Assembly (NCBI RefSeq): GCF_011745365.1 | Contig: NW_024468911.1 | Location: 62,001-126,000, forward strand | Source: Cryphonectria parasitica EP155 | Lineage: Eukaryota; Ascomycota; Sordariomycetes; Diaporthales; Cryphonectriaceae | Direction of reading: 5' to 3' | DNA: 64,000 nucleotides | Notes under the pieces: model-generated | Databases searched by the model: none | What the model was told of the DNA's origin: nothing | Seen by the model: only the letters and a program-made list of their open reading frames with translations | Position numbers and translations under genes: made by a program | Shown here: positions 19,906 through 30,460 of the stretch, piece after piece | Position numbering within the stretch: the stretch's first letter is position 1 | How the letters are laid out: each line of letters begins with the position of its first letter

Positions 19906-21891
19906 ATGGCATTACGCATCTTGTCCCTGTTTCTTTCAACTCTCTCCATCGCCCATGGCCTCACTGCTGCTGTGCTGAACGGAACTAGTCCGCAATCATG
20001 TAGATTTCTACCGGGAGACGAAGGCTGGCCGAACGAAGAGATTTGGGCAAGGCTTAACATGACCGTGGGTGGCCGGCTGTTGCTCACAGTTCCCGTGGCA
20101 CACGTATGCCATCGAGAGGGGCTTTTTGCTACTTACGACCAGGTGGCGTGTGAAGCTCTACAGACGGCGTTTCAAAACGACGGTCCGGCAACACTGTCTG
20201 TGCTATTTCCTACATTTTATTTCTTGTTATCTTATTGCCCTTTTCCAGACCCCTTGTCATCCGAGCCAATCGCCGCCGACCCGTTTCGTGGCCTTGGGCT
20301 GATGGTATCACTTAATTAGCTGTCCGGTACCCGGCGAAATATTCAACCCTTTCTGGCAGAATCAATCCTGCTCGCCTTTTACGGCTCCAGGAGTGGCTTG
20401 CGAGCTGGGAAACCGAGCTGTTTACTCCATCAACGTGACTGGGCCTGCTGATGTACAGGCAGGCTTGAGGTTTGCAAAGGAGAATCACGTTCGCTTGGTG
20501 ATAAGAAACACAGGTATTGAGTAAGTCTTCATGCAATCAGGGTTAGGTACAAGCCTCTCACCCCCACAACTAGCCGGGGAACACGGCGCTGACTAGTAGT
20601 GGCTGATTATTGATCAAGCTACCTGGGAAAGTCCACAGGTTCTGGAGCCCTGGCTCTGTGGACGTACAGCCTCAAATCCACAGAGATCATATCCAACTAT
20701 ACGGGGCCCCAATACTCCGGGCCTGCTATCAAGTTGGGCGCCGGAGTGATTGCAGGGGAGGCGTATGAGGTCGTGCAGGAGGCGGGTTACCGTATGGTCG
20801 CCCCAGAGTGTGGGCTGACGGGCGTCGTAGGTGGCTACGCCCAGGGTGGTGGCCAGTCGCAGCTCGTCACTGCTTACGGGCTAGCAGCTGACCAGGTCCT
20901 CGAATGGGAGGTCGTCACTCCACGCGGAGACTACGTGGTGGCAACGCCCGAGAACAAATCCGATCTATACTGGGCTTTGGCAGGTGGTGGCGGCGGGACG
21001 TACGGCGTGGTACTGAGCGCAACCTTCAAGGTCTATCCGGAAGGTCCTGTAGCTGGCGGGACCATGACAGTGTCGAGCGACAACACGACGGCGCTGTTCG
21101 AGGCCATTGGGGTATGGTACAGTCTTGCACCTTCATTTGTGAACACATCCCGCAACAACATCCAGGCCTTTGTCACAAACGATACCCTGGATATCCTCAA
21201 CTTCGTCATGCCGGACCAGAACAGTTCGTCTATCAACGACCTCCTGAGTCCATTCCTTCTCGAGCTGGGCCGGCTCGGCCTCAGCTACGAGCTCAACACG
21301 ACAGAGTATCCCAGCTACTTGGACAGCTTCATCGCATCGTACGGGCCACTGCCGTACGGAGACCTCTGCCCCAGCTACCCTGTCATAGGCAGCCGGCTTA
21401 TTCCGCGGGACATTGTGCTCGACCCAACCACAAACCAGCGCCTCATGGACCTGTACCGCAACATCACCGAAGGGGGCACCTGGTGGATCGGATGTTCGTT
21501 TCTTAACGTGGACAACTCGCCCGGCTCACCCCGGCCGTCGCACCCGCCCAACGCCGTCCACCCGGCCTGGCGCGATGCTGTTGCGTACTGTAACCCCCAG
21601 ACGCACGAGGCATACGATTGGTCAGACCCTACGGACGAGTCAGTGCTCCGGCGGACTCTTGTTGATGACATCTTCCCGGCGCTAGAGGCCGCGACGCCCG
21701 GTGGTGCAGTGCTCAACGAGATTGATCCTACGTACCGGGGGGACTGGAAAGAGGCCTTTTATGGGTCCAATTATGACCGCCTATTGCAGATTAAGCATGA
21801 CTATGATCCGGATTATCTCATGTATGGCCTTTATGCTGTAGGATCCGATGAGTTTGTCATGCAAAGTGGGGGGAGGCTATGTGTTGCTTGA
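19906..21891 (+). CDS. FAD-linked oxidase 1 (BBE/PCMH type), His-less variant
   Basis: Three-exon model: 19906-20195, 20320-20520 and 20619-21891, 587 residues, phases consistent. The first intron has a weak GTCTGT donor and is the least certain. A signal peptide (MALRILSLFLSTLSIAHG) predicts a secretory-pathway enzyme. An FAD_binding_4 domain follows, with GVVGGYAQGGGQSQL and LYWALAGGGGGTYGVV; the C-terminal BBE motif is NYDRLLQIKHDYDPDYL. The strong donor GTAAGT at 20521 joins RNTGI to DYLGKSTG. The flavin-bearing His of the usual GHD motif is therefore Ile, while the Cys that forms the second flavin link in bicovalent enzymes is kept (PECGLTG). Homologues oxidise alcohols, amines or C-H bonds or form rings in tailoring pathways. 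This copy may bind FAD through one bond only, or not covalently. Confidence 0.85.
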
Positions 21892-22315
21892 CGTCCTGGG
21901 CTTCAATGCTTTTTGAAGCTTAAGGCTTACTGGGACTATCACTATCTCTATAGCTGCGCATTTATCAAGTCAAGAATCACATTTGAAAATTTATAATAGC
22001 TTTGCTACTGGTATTAGTTATGTACTATTCAAATGAACTATCTTATACCTGGTTCAATGACAACATTTATATACAATTTCATGTATCAGCATCAGGTATA
22101 TTATCAGGTGAAGTGTTTAGATTGATTCACCTATTCATTGAGTCAACAACTTCCGCTAAGTTGCAAATACTTTTTATGCAAACTTTGGTATTATTGTAAA
22201 ATATTCAAGGGCCATACTTTATACTGTTCTCATTCATCTAAATCTAGTTGATACGTTAATGTAGTCAGATGACTGCCGTGTTTATTCCTTTTCTAGGGGA
22301 TCTGATGGGAAACCC
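21892..22315. other. Convergent 3' intergenic region
   Basis: AT-rich 424 bp between the convergent ends of FAD oxidase 1 and the O-methyltransferase. No gene seen. It presumably holds the two 3' untranslated regions. Confidence 0.6.
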
Positions 22316-23866
22316 CTACTTCTGGATCCTGGCTTCGATGGTACTTTGCACGGGATTGTCAGGATGCCTCCAGATCTTTTCAATTTGAAGACCGACCTCT
22401 CCGAGCAATCTTCCCCAATGTTCCTCTGTACGCTCGATACCTCCCTCCATGAACATGTTCAGATCCATGAAAAACGGGAACGGGTCAGCTCCAGGAGCAG
22501 CAGTCCCAGGAAGAATCATCTCGCCGATGAGTACCCGGGAAGTTGGTCCCATAGCGTCCACGATGCGGCGCAGAATCGTCCGGCTTCGCTCGTCATAGTG
22601 GTTGTGCAGGACGTTACGCAGGTAGTAGATGTGTGCATCTGAGAAGAACACCTGGTGTCAACTATTGCGAGGCCATGCACCATGCGTCCGAACGTTTACT
22701 TACTCTTCACAGGCTGGACATCGTAGAAGTTGTGCGGCATGTTCCTGACCCCATCGATGCGGACGGGGTCCTCGCCCTCCAAGACCTCGGCCATGTCCTG
22801 CAACACCATGGGGGCTCCATACGAGCTGCCGCACTCGCGCATGATGGAGACAAGAGCATTGCCGCGCCCGCCGCCAACATCCACAATGAAGGCACGGTGT
22901 GGCTCCGCCTCGACGGCCGCTCGAACTGAGGGGAAAGCGAACATGCCTCCAACGGGCTGCATGGTTTCAATCATGGTCATGCCGTCGTGCCACGCGGCTG
23001 CCACGGTCGGCTCGGCCTCGATGGCGTCGAAGTACGTCATGGACCCCTCCCCTCCGTGAGCCCAGACGTACGGCACTCTGGTGGCCTCCTGTGCGTCCCG
23101 TGCGGAGTGCGTTTTCAGGTAGTCCGATACCTTCCACCAGTTTGGGAACTGCATTGTGCTGTGTTTCGGGCGGGTTATTTCTCTGCCTGTCTTCCAGGTA
23201 GTACTCGAGGATGCCAGCTGGCAAGGGGGACATGGTCTGCCGAGAGAAACCTTGAAGATGGAGGTACTTACCCCAAACGAAAGAAGCTGGCTGCTTGATC
23301 CGAGCGGAAAATAGCAGACGCGGATGTGTGCTCGTACAACCCAGGAGAAATTTCACGAAAGACTCCCTGAGTAAGAACAATATGGATGAAACGGCCTGGG
23401 AAACGTGAGTGTCAGCCCTAAGCTGGTACCTCGAGTCTTCTATCTAACCCAAGAGTTTTCGACAACGATGACTAGTCAACATAGTGTGAAATGCAAATTC
23501 TTACTCAGGATGGTAGGGTCCAGCTTGACCTCCGCGGCAAGAGCCTCGACAGATATGCTGCCATTGAGTGGCACAACGTCAAAGACCCGGAAGTCTGACA
23601 AGACGTTCAGCGCCGGAAGGACTTGGAACTATTCCATGCATCAAACGTGAGCTCTTCTGTCCCTCCCCAAGCCGTTCTTGTTTATATCCTACCGGTAGAG
23701 CCTGGAACATCAGCGCATCTGAACCAGTGTGAAGGACGCATCGGAGCTTATCCAACTGCCGCACTGCCTTTGCCTGGTCAGCGGGTGACCCTGAATGGCT
23801 CCTCAGTATCGAAACCAATCGTTCTGCCTCAGCAACAACTGCTGGGGCTGGGACAAGGGACGCCAT
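22316..23866 (-). CDS. SAM-dependent O-methyltransferase (COMT-like)
   Basis: Five-exon model: 23866-23693, 23628-23505, 23395-23272, 23236-22711 and 22651-22316, totalling 427 residues with consistent phases. The N-terminal part is the helical dimerisation region (LMFQALP, SDFRVFDVVPLNG, FREISPGLYEHT, SDQAASFFRLG), typical of plant-type/fungal O-methyltransferases. SAM motif I is FIVDVGGGRGNAL in exon 4. The catalytic-His region is YYLRNVLHNHYDE in the last exon, followed by VLIGEMILPG. Exon 4's 5' boundary is less certain than the others. It probably methylates a hydroxyl of the pathway intermediate. It reads in the same direction as the P450 upstream of it. Confidence 0.88.
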
Positions 23867-24632
23867 GACAGTATGACCTCGAGGGCAGGCTGAGTAATGT
23901 TAACTTATCCAAGGCTTGCCCGCGGACCATTGATCATAAGATGGAGTGGTGTTCTGATATGAACAAGACTGCAATATGAAATTTAAAATTTATACATCAC
24001 CCGCTGTATTGTTTTTACACGTATTTATGTATATACTTTCGGGGTCGGGGTCGGGATCGACGTATGCTGGTGCAGTCAGGGGTCAATCTCACCAAATAAT
24101 CGGCTTCGGCTTCGGGTGTTTCTCTCTGCTTTCCTTTTCCTTTTAGTAATAAGATAATCTGCGCTGGAAATCCGTACATTGTTACTCCGCACTTCCGAAT
24201 ATCCTCTGGCTCTGCGAAGCGATCACCTGTTCGAATTTCTGTCTCACTCGCTCACTTTATGAGACCCCCCCCCGGGGGGGGCGGTGAGGGGCAGTGGTTT
24301 TAGTTGAGCAGTAAGACTAATCTCGAAGCAAGTGTTATATAGTCACTTGGGGCAGTTTTGGTCAAAATATGTGCAGGGCAATGGTGTGCTTCATTATGCA
24401 GTTTCATCGCGCATAACTTGATATATCAATATTTCAATGTTGAGTATCTTTCGACTGATCCCACATAGAATTACATCATGAGATTTTGCCTGTACAGATG
24501 CAAAAATATTATTCGAAAGCTGCAAGTCCCTACATGCCCGGTCCAATATTGGCTTCTCGTCAGTATCTGGAGCACTGATTACAAGATGAAAAGAGGTCTT
24601 CATTGCGGAACATCATTGGAACTCGCCACGAA
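23867..24632. other. Intergenic between P450 and O-methyltransferase
   Basis: No supported gene. It includes a GGGGTCGGGGTCGGGATC short tandem stretch (about 24040) and a C9G8 homopolymer junction near 24265-24280. It carries the promoter of the O-methyltransferase and the 3' end of the P450. Confidence 0.55.
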
Positions 24633-26819
24633 TCAATGCAGGCATCCGTCTCGCTTAGTCAACAGCAACGACCCCTCAGCTTTGGGCGTCCAGCTATTTT
24701 TGTTGGTTTCGTGACCGGTGCGTGGCTGGTTGCCCTCCAAAAGGGAAACCTCGTAGGTGTCAAACAAATGAACCACGAGTGATTTCAAAATATGCCCTGC
24801 AACATACTGCCCCATGCACTTGCGGCTGCCAATCCCAAATGAATGAAGGTTGTATCGGAGCTGCACAAAGAGTCAGTTAAGTCTCTGCCAACAGTACATG
24901 ACTAGCGACTGCCCAGATGGGTCTGGGTTTCATGGTGGTTTTTCTGTTCTTTATTCATTCATCTTTTCATTTACAAGAATGATGAATATGACACCGATAA
25001 TGTTAATGTTGAGAATCAGAGTGAATAGTAATATACGTACATCAGCCTGCTTGATACTCATGAGCCTAGATGGGTCGAAAGACTCGCTGTTAGGGCCCCA
25101 AAATGGGTTGCGAACGTTGATCGCAAGGACGTCCACAAGAATTTGGGTCTAGGCAGTAGAGAATAGGCTTTCGTTAGCATCAATGGAGTTCGCAATCTAC
25201 AGTAGAAAAGGATGATCAGTGTGGGTTGTTACTCACATTGGGCTTCACAAGGACGCCGTGAAAGTTCTTCACAACAGCTGAAGCTTCGCCAATTGTAAAG
25301 ACTGCAGGAGTCCGATATTAGCTTGCATATTTACATACCTCGTATCCACCCCTCAAGTCACGGACTTACTGGCAAATGGTCGGACGCGCATGGATTCGAT
25401 GAAGCACCGGTGCAAATGTGAGTCGGTCTTGGTGAGGTATTCCAGAAGATTGTCCTTATTCGCGGCCACTTCCTCGCGCAACTCTTGCTTGACTTGCTCA
25501 TGCTCGGCGACAAGGGTAATGAACCAGGTGAGGACATGCGTAATGACATCGAGGTTGAGCATCAGGAGCTCGTCCAAAGTCTGAAGGAGCTGATAAGAGG
25601 CAGTTGAACATCAGCATATCCTCTGTGGTCGGACTCGCTACGGATCTGGAGCGGGAAACCAATCTCACCTCGACCATGGCCATATTTCCCTTCTCAAATT
25701 CCTCCCAGTACGCTACTACCGGCACACTCTCCCCTTTCAACCTTCTGTCTTCAACTAAGTGGGCATTGTACTCGCGCCACTCTTTGTTGAACTCTCTCAG
25801 ACGCTGGAAAGCCGGGGCATCATACAACCTGGTAGTCGTCTCGAATCGATACGGGCCTCCGCCGACCCAATACTGATTCAGCGACACCCTCTTCTGCGTA
25901 ATGCTCCACAAGTCATTCTCCTCCTCCTCTGTCATAGGCCCGTAGATAGCACGCGCAGTGAGGAAATAGGGAAACTTGGTGAAGGTCCGAAGCACCGGCA
26001 GAGTGAATGACGAAGCATCACAAGTCGTACTGTGTGTCAGGCCCAGGTTGTTTTCGGCCTCTTTTGCCTGAAGAGGTAACTCTTCGACATATTTACGAGC
26101 GGCCTCGTCTACCACGTTAATTCGAGAGACAGCCGCGCTGTGCGTGAAGGCCGGGTCGAAGATCTTGCGGAGACGCTTCCAGTCTGGCCCGTAGAGAAGG
26201 CCCATGGCCTGGCCGAGGAGCTCTCCAACAAACCAGCCCAAGTTCATATTGTGGTTCTTCGGGTGATCATTGGCGTCGGAACTGAAGTGCTTCAGATCCT
26301 CTGGGGTGGTGATGACACTGGACATTCGGGGACGGGGCATCAGCATAATCTCACATGCCCACAGGCGCATTTGAAGGTCGGGGCTAATTACATCTCCGGG
26401 TGTGTCCCATTCCATACTCGATACACTGGGCCATACTTTCGCCACTTCTCCGAGTTGGCTCGTCCGTTGATGAACCGCTCTATGACAGTGCCGTTGGGAT
26501 ACTGCCATTTTGGACCCGAAATCTGTTTTCCCTTCGATAGGGTCCCGGTATTGAATGTGCTAAGGAGCCACGAGATCACTGCCTGAATGTAAAGTTCAGC
26601 CCCTTCCCTAAGGATCATTTACTTGTTGTACAATTGGGATACGCAGAGAACAAGTATAGTTATGTGTGGTTGTACCGGCGCACGTACCTCTATGATTTGT
26701 AGCCCGTATTTACGGACACCCAAATATAGGACAACAAGAGACATTGCAAGCAAAGCCCAATTGGGCAGAGGCAGCTTGCTCTGGTAATTCATGAACCAGT
26801 CCAAATGCGTTGCAGGCAT
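24633..26819 (-). CDS. Cytochrome P450 monooxygenase
   Basis: Seven-exon model: 26819-26688, 26582-26392, 26317-25669, 25589-25370, 25301-25237, 25148-25041 and 24860-24633, 530 residues, all phases consistent. An N-terminal membrane anchor (LPNWALLAMSLVVLYLGV) implies the ER membrane. The I helix reads MLNLDVITHVLTWF, an atypical oxygen-activation segment. The K-helix ExxR is ESMR (in HRCFIESMRVRPFA). The haem-binding loop is FGIGSRKCMG with Cys470 as the axial ligand. The overall pattern recalls fungal P450s of thiodiketopiperazine and griseofulvin-like clusters. It likely hydroxylates, epoxidises or desaturates the PKS-NRPS product. It lies divergent to FAD oxidase 2. Confidence 0.92.
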
Positions 26820-27407
26820 TTTGCTCGGGTCAAACGAGAATAGAGGGTAAGCCAGGAATATCTTTTGGATTCTCTACACACAGCACTTGAAATTACTTGG
26901 ATGCAAAGAAAATAGAATGATATATTGGTATGAACGTATGAAGTATTACTCAGCAGAACGAAGCGCAAGGTCTTGTGTATGCGGCAGCAAGCTCTGGACT
27001 CAGTTACTACCCCGGGCTCCTACTACCTAGATACCGAATGGAATGTCTGTCGTGCATAGACTAGACATGATTGTATTTCATCATTTCCAGCTCGAGGGTT
27101 AACTGTTTCGGTGGTTTTTCTGTCAGCACCAACAGACGCATTGGCAGACTTCGGCCATGATGATTAAGAATAACCACCGAGCGGGCCGGCCGCTATACGC
27201 AGCCGCAGTCAGATCCGGGGGTCTTCACAATTCGACGTAATCTGACGGCAAACAACATACGTCACCTGGGTCCGGATGTATCTATTGAATAAATCATTCA
27301 AGGCCGAGAAAACAGGAAGTAAACGGGTGTGAAGTATCACAGAACTTCCCACGGCCCAGGGCTTGGAGGAATCACACATGTGCATCGACAGAAGCAGGCA
27401 GCCCAAG
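26820..27407. promoter_or_regulatory. Divergent promoter region: P450 / FAD oxidase 2
   Basis: 588 bp between two outward-reading cluster genes, with no convincing frame. It contains a GGGCCGGCCGC GC-palindrome at about 27182-27192. The arrangement suggests shared control of the two tailoring enzymes. Confidence 0.5.
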
Positions 27408-29211
27408 ATGAAATTTGTCATGCTCTGTTACCTCATACTTTGGCCTGTGGTGGCAGCAGCCTTGGGAGGGAACCAAACATGCAAATGCTTCCCTTGGGAT
27501 TCTTGTTGGCCATCAGAGAACGAATGGAATACTCTCAACACCACTGTAACCGGTCGTCTCATCAAGACGGTACCGCTCGGGTCGCCCTGTCATGACCCCA
27601 ACTATAACGAGAGTTTGTGCAATGATCTCGCGTCTGAGTGGACGTATTCGCCGGTCCAGTAAGTTTCAAATCCAACATGCGTCGAGCATGGGTAGGTAGA
27701 CAGCCGGGGATTCGGCAGCTGCTAACGGTAGTAATCTGCTGCACAGTATCAACTCATCTTCTTCGGTTCAGGCACCCATATTTGCCAACGCTAGCTGCGA
27801 CCCTTTCACATCGGAGGGCTCTCCTTGCCTCTTTGGAAATTACGTTCGCTATGCAGTGAAAGCAATGGGAGCTGACGACATCGCGGCAACGATCCGATTT
27901 GCAGAGAAACACAACATCAGACTCGTAATTCGCAATACCGCACACGATTATATGGGACGATCCACTGGAGCAGGCGGACTTGCCATTTGGACTCATTTCC
28001 TCAAGGATACGCAAATCAAGGACTGGTCAGATGCTGAGTATACCGGAAAGGCCATACAAATCGGTGCCGGAATAGAGGGTTACGAGGCTCTGGATGCTGC
28101 CGCTGCCGTTGGCCTTGTGGCGGTGACAGGCGAGTGCCCAACTGTAGGCGTGGCTGGTGGCTATGTCCAGAATGGCGGCCACTCGCCTCTCGCTACAGCC
28201 TTGGGCCTAGCCGCCGACCAAACGCTCGAGTTCGAAGTGGTAACTGCCAACGGGGAGATGGTCACAGCCAGCCCATTCAGCAACAATTCCGATCTTTTCT
28301 GGGCTTTGAGTGGCTCTGGCGCCGGCAACTACGGCGTCGTGGTGTCTGTGACCCTCAAACTTCATGCTGATGCTATCACCAGCGGCGCCGCCTTCGTCAT
28401 CGAGGAGCTGGGTCTTGACTATGCAGCCGTACTCGACGCCTGGCATACGGCTCTCCCGGGCATCCTTGACGCTGGCAACATGGCAACATACTACGCGACC
28501 AACACTAGCATGACCCTGTACTCCCTGACGGGCTACAACCGCACGAAGGCCGACCTCGCAATCGCGCTCGCTCCCGTGCTCAGCTCATTTGCCTCCATGA
28601 ATGTCAGCGTTCAGCCCAACTACACGTCGTTTGACTCGTACCAAGACTACTACACATACTACTTCGGCCCCCTGCCCGCAGGCCACTTTGGCGCAGCGGG
28701 TGGGTCGCTGATTGGCGGACGCTTCCTCCTACGCGACGCCCTTCCGGACGTTGGCGCCGCCATCAATGCCTCAACGCTGCAGATCGGTGGGACGTTCATT
28801 GGCCAAGCAGTTAATGTGTCGCGCTTCGAGAGCGCAACCCGCGCCGTGATGCCTCAGTGGCGCCACGCCGCAGTGATGTCGTCCTATTCGCTGCCGTACT
28901 CTTTTAACGTGCCGTTTTCCGAGATGAAGGCGCGGCAGGACCGCATCACAAATGAAATCATGCCCAAGATCGAGGCCGTGACCCCTGGTGCTGGGGCGTA
29001 CATCAACGAGGCGGACTACCAGCAACGTGATTGGCAAGATGTTTTCTTTGGGAGTAATTATGACAACTTGCTGATGGTGAAGAGGAAGTACGACCCCAAG
29101 GGCTTGTTTTGGAATCCCATAGCTGTGGGAAGCGAAGGGTGGGAGATCCTTCCAGACGGCAGAATGTGCAAAACTAATTTCGAAACTCTGGCTGGGTCTA
29201 CGACAGGGTAG
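27408..29211 (+). CDS. FAD-linked oxidase 2 (BBE/PCMH type), canonical
   Basis: Two-exon model: 27408-27658 and 27747-29211, 571 residues. The ATG at 27408 is chosen because it starts a signal peptide (MKFVMLCYLILWPVVAAALG). The mature part begins CKCFPWDSCWPSENEW, typical of fungal secreted flavin oxidases. The flavin motif RNTAHDYMGRSTG keeps the His used for covalent FAD, and GECPTVGVAGGYVQNGGH keeps the Cys of bicovalent members. The C-terminal BBE segment is FFGSNYDNLLMVKRKYDPKGLFW. Many N-glycosylation sequons (NXS/T) support secretion. It probably oxidises a late pathway intermediate. It lies directly upstream of the PKS-NRPS on the same strand. Confidence 0.93.
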
Positions 29212-30460
29212 AGATGTAGGAGGAAATCGAGTGGCCGTCACCAGCAGAAGACAAAGACCCTAGGAAAGTGCAAGGAGAACAAAGTATGACATCGTGTCTA
29301 ATTTATCCAGTTCTTTCTCAAGTGCTATATTTCCCCTCGCCTCCTGATTATGGGCCGAGGTTCTTCATAATACTACGAATGCCGTCTCTTCATCAGATAA
29401 ACCTAATATTGTCTATGTTCTTGCTCACATAGAAATAAACCAAATAATTACTGAATCTCCAAGAAACCGCAGAGGGAAACTTGTAGTGTTCATTTCTACC
29501 ATCAGATCTACGGGTGGGTATACTGCCTGTGTTGTAGCATTGAGGACTGTTCATCCACTCTAAGCCTGCCAAGGATAGAACAAATATGAGAATAACGGCT
29601 TCCTGTCGGCGGCTGCAAATGTGTGATATATCTTAGTAGGACAAAGGGTTCAATCATTCCTCATCCATGAATTCATCACCTCTATGCATTGGACCTACCC
29701 ATTTTCCCATAGTGCAGGTAAAAGGAGTGCCGACCAGGCTTGGTTCGGCGTAGCCAGCGTGGCCCGATGAGCATGTATTCCTTCAAGCGTAAGCCACGGA
29801 CAAACTGTATGCAAGTAGTCATCGGCGACATGATGATCATGATTATTGGCATAGGGTTTTATTAAGCGAAGGTGGGGTTGACCGTTCGGTAGGATTCCTG
29901 CCCGAACTATATTCGTCAGCCTTGCGATCTCGGGGACCATGCGAGTGGCAACTTGCCTATGTTGGTAAATGGGTACCCATGAAGGCTAGGAGGGACTAAA
30001 TTCGCTCTTTGGGCCGGGCAGATCTTTGGTCATCTTCAGAGCGCCGAATACCTAGGTATCGTTGATCATTTCTTTTTGAAAAAAAAAATTTTTTTTAAAA
30101 GTTTTTTCGCAGATACCTAGGGTATGTAGCAAAATATACCTACCAAGGTAGATAAGGCTTAGATACGGCTTATATGGAGAGTTAGAAGACGGTGATTCTA
30201 GGCATGAATGATTTCTTTTACCAGAAAATAAAGAAGAAAGTCAAGAATCAGTGTTTAATCGGCTACATACATTTAGGCCTTTGAGATCAGAGTCTTGTGG
30301 TACTCTATGTTGTCTCGAGCAGGTTATTCGTTTCATAACCATTGCGGCCTCAGTTGGATGAACCTCGTCTAATCCGCATATTTGCTCTTCCTCATTTTTG
30401 CAATCTGCCTTTCCAACTGTTGCAAAGTTACCCAGGAAGTTCATATTACCAGCAACCGAA
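29212..30460. promoter_or_regulatory. Promoter region of the PKS-NRPS with palindrome cluster
   Basis: 1.25 kb with no supported gene. An A/T homopolymer hairpin lies at about 30077-30100. Three palindromic TACC/GGTA elements lie at 30048-30059, 30112-30125 and 30134-30152, 300-410 bp before the start codon. An inverted TTCGG/CCGAA pair with 12-bp spacing is at about 29885-29906. Confidence 0.5.
30048..30152. promoter_or_regulatory. Three TACC/GGTA palindromes upstream of the PKS-NRPS
   Basis: ATACCTAGGTAT (30048-30059) is a perfect 12-bp palindrome. GATACCTAGGGTAT (30112-30125) and TATACCTACCAAGGTAGATA (30134 on) are related imperfect ones. They could bind a dimeric regulator. However, TACCTAGGTA-like strings are common in many fungal genomes and may be unrelated to regulation. 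Confidence 0.3.
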
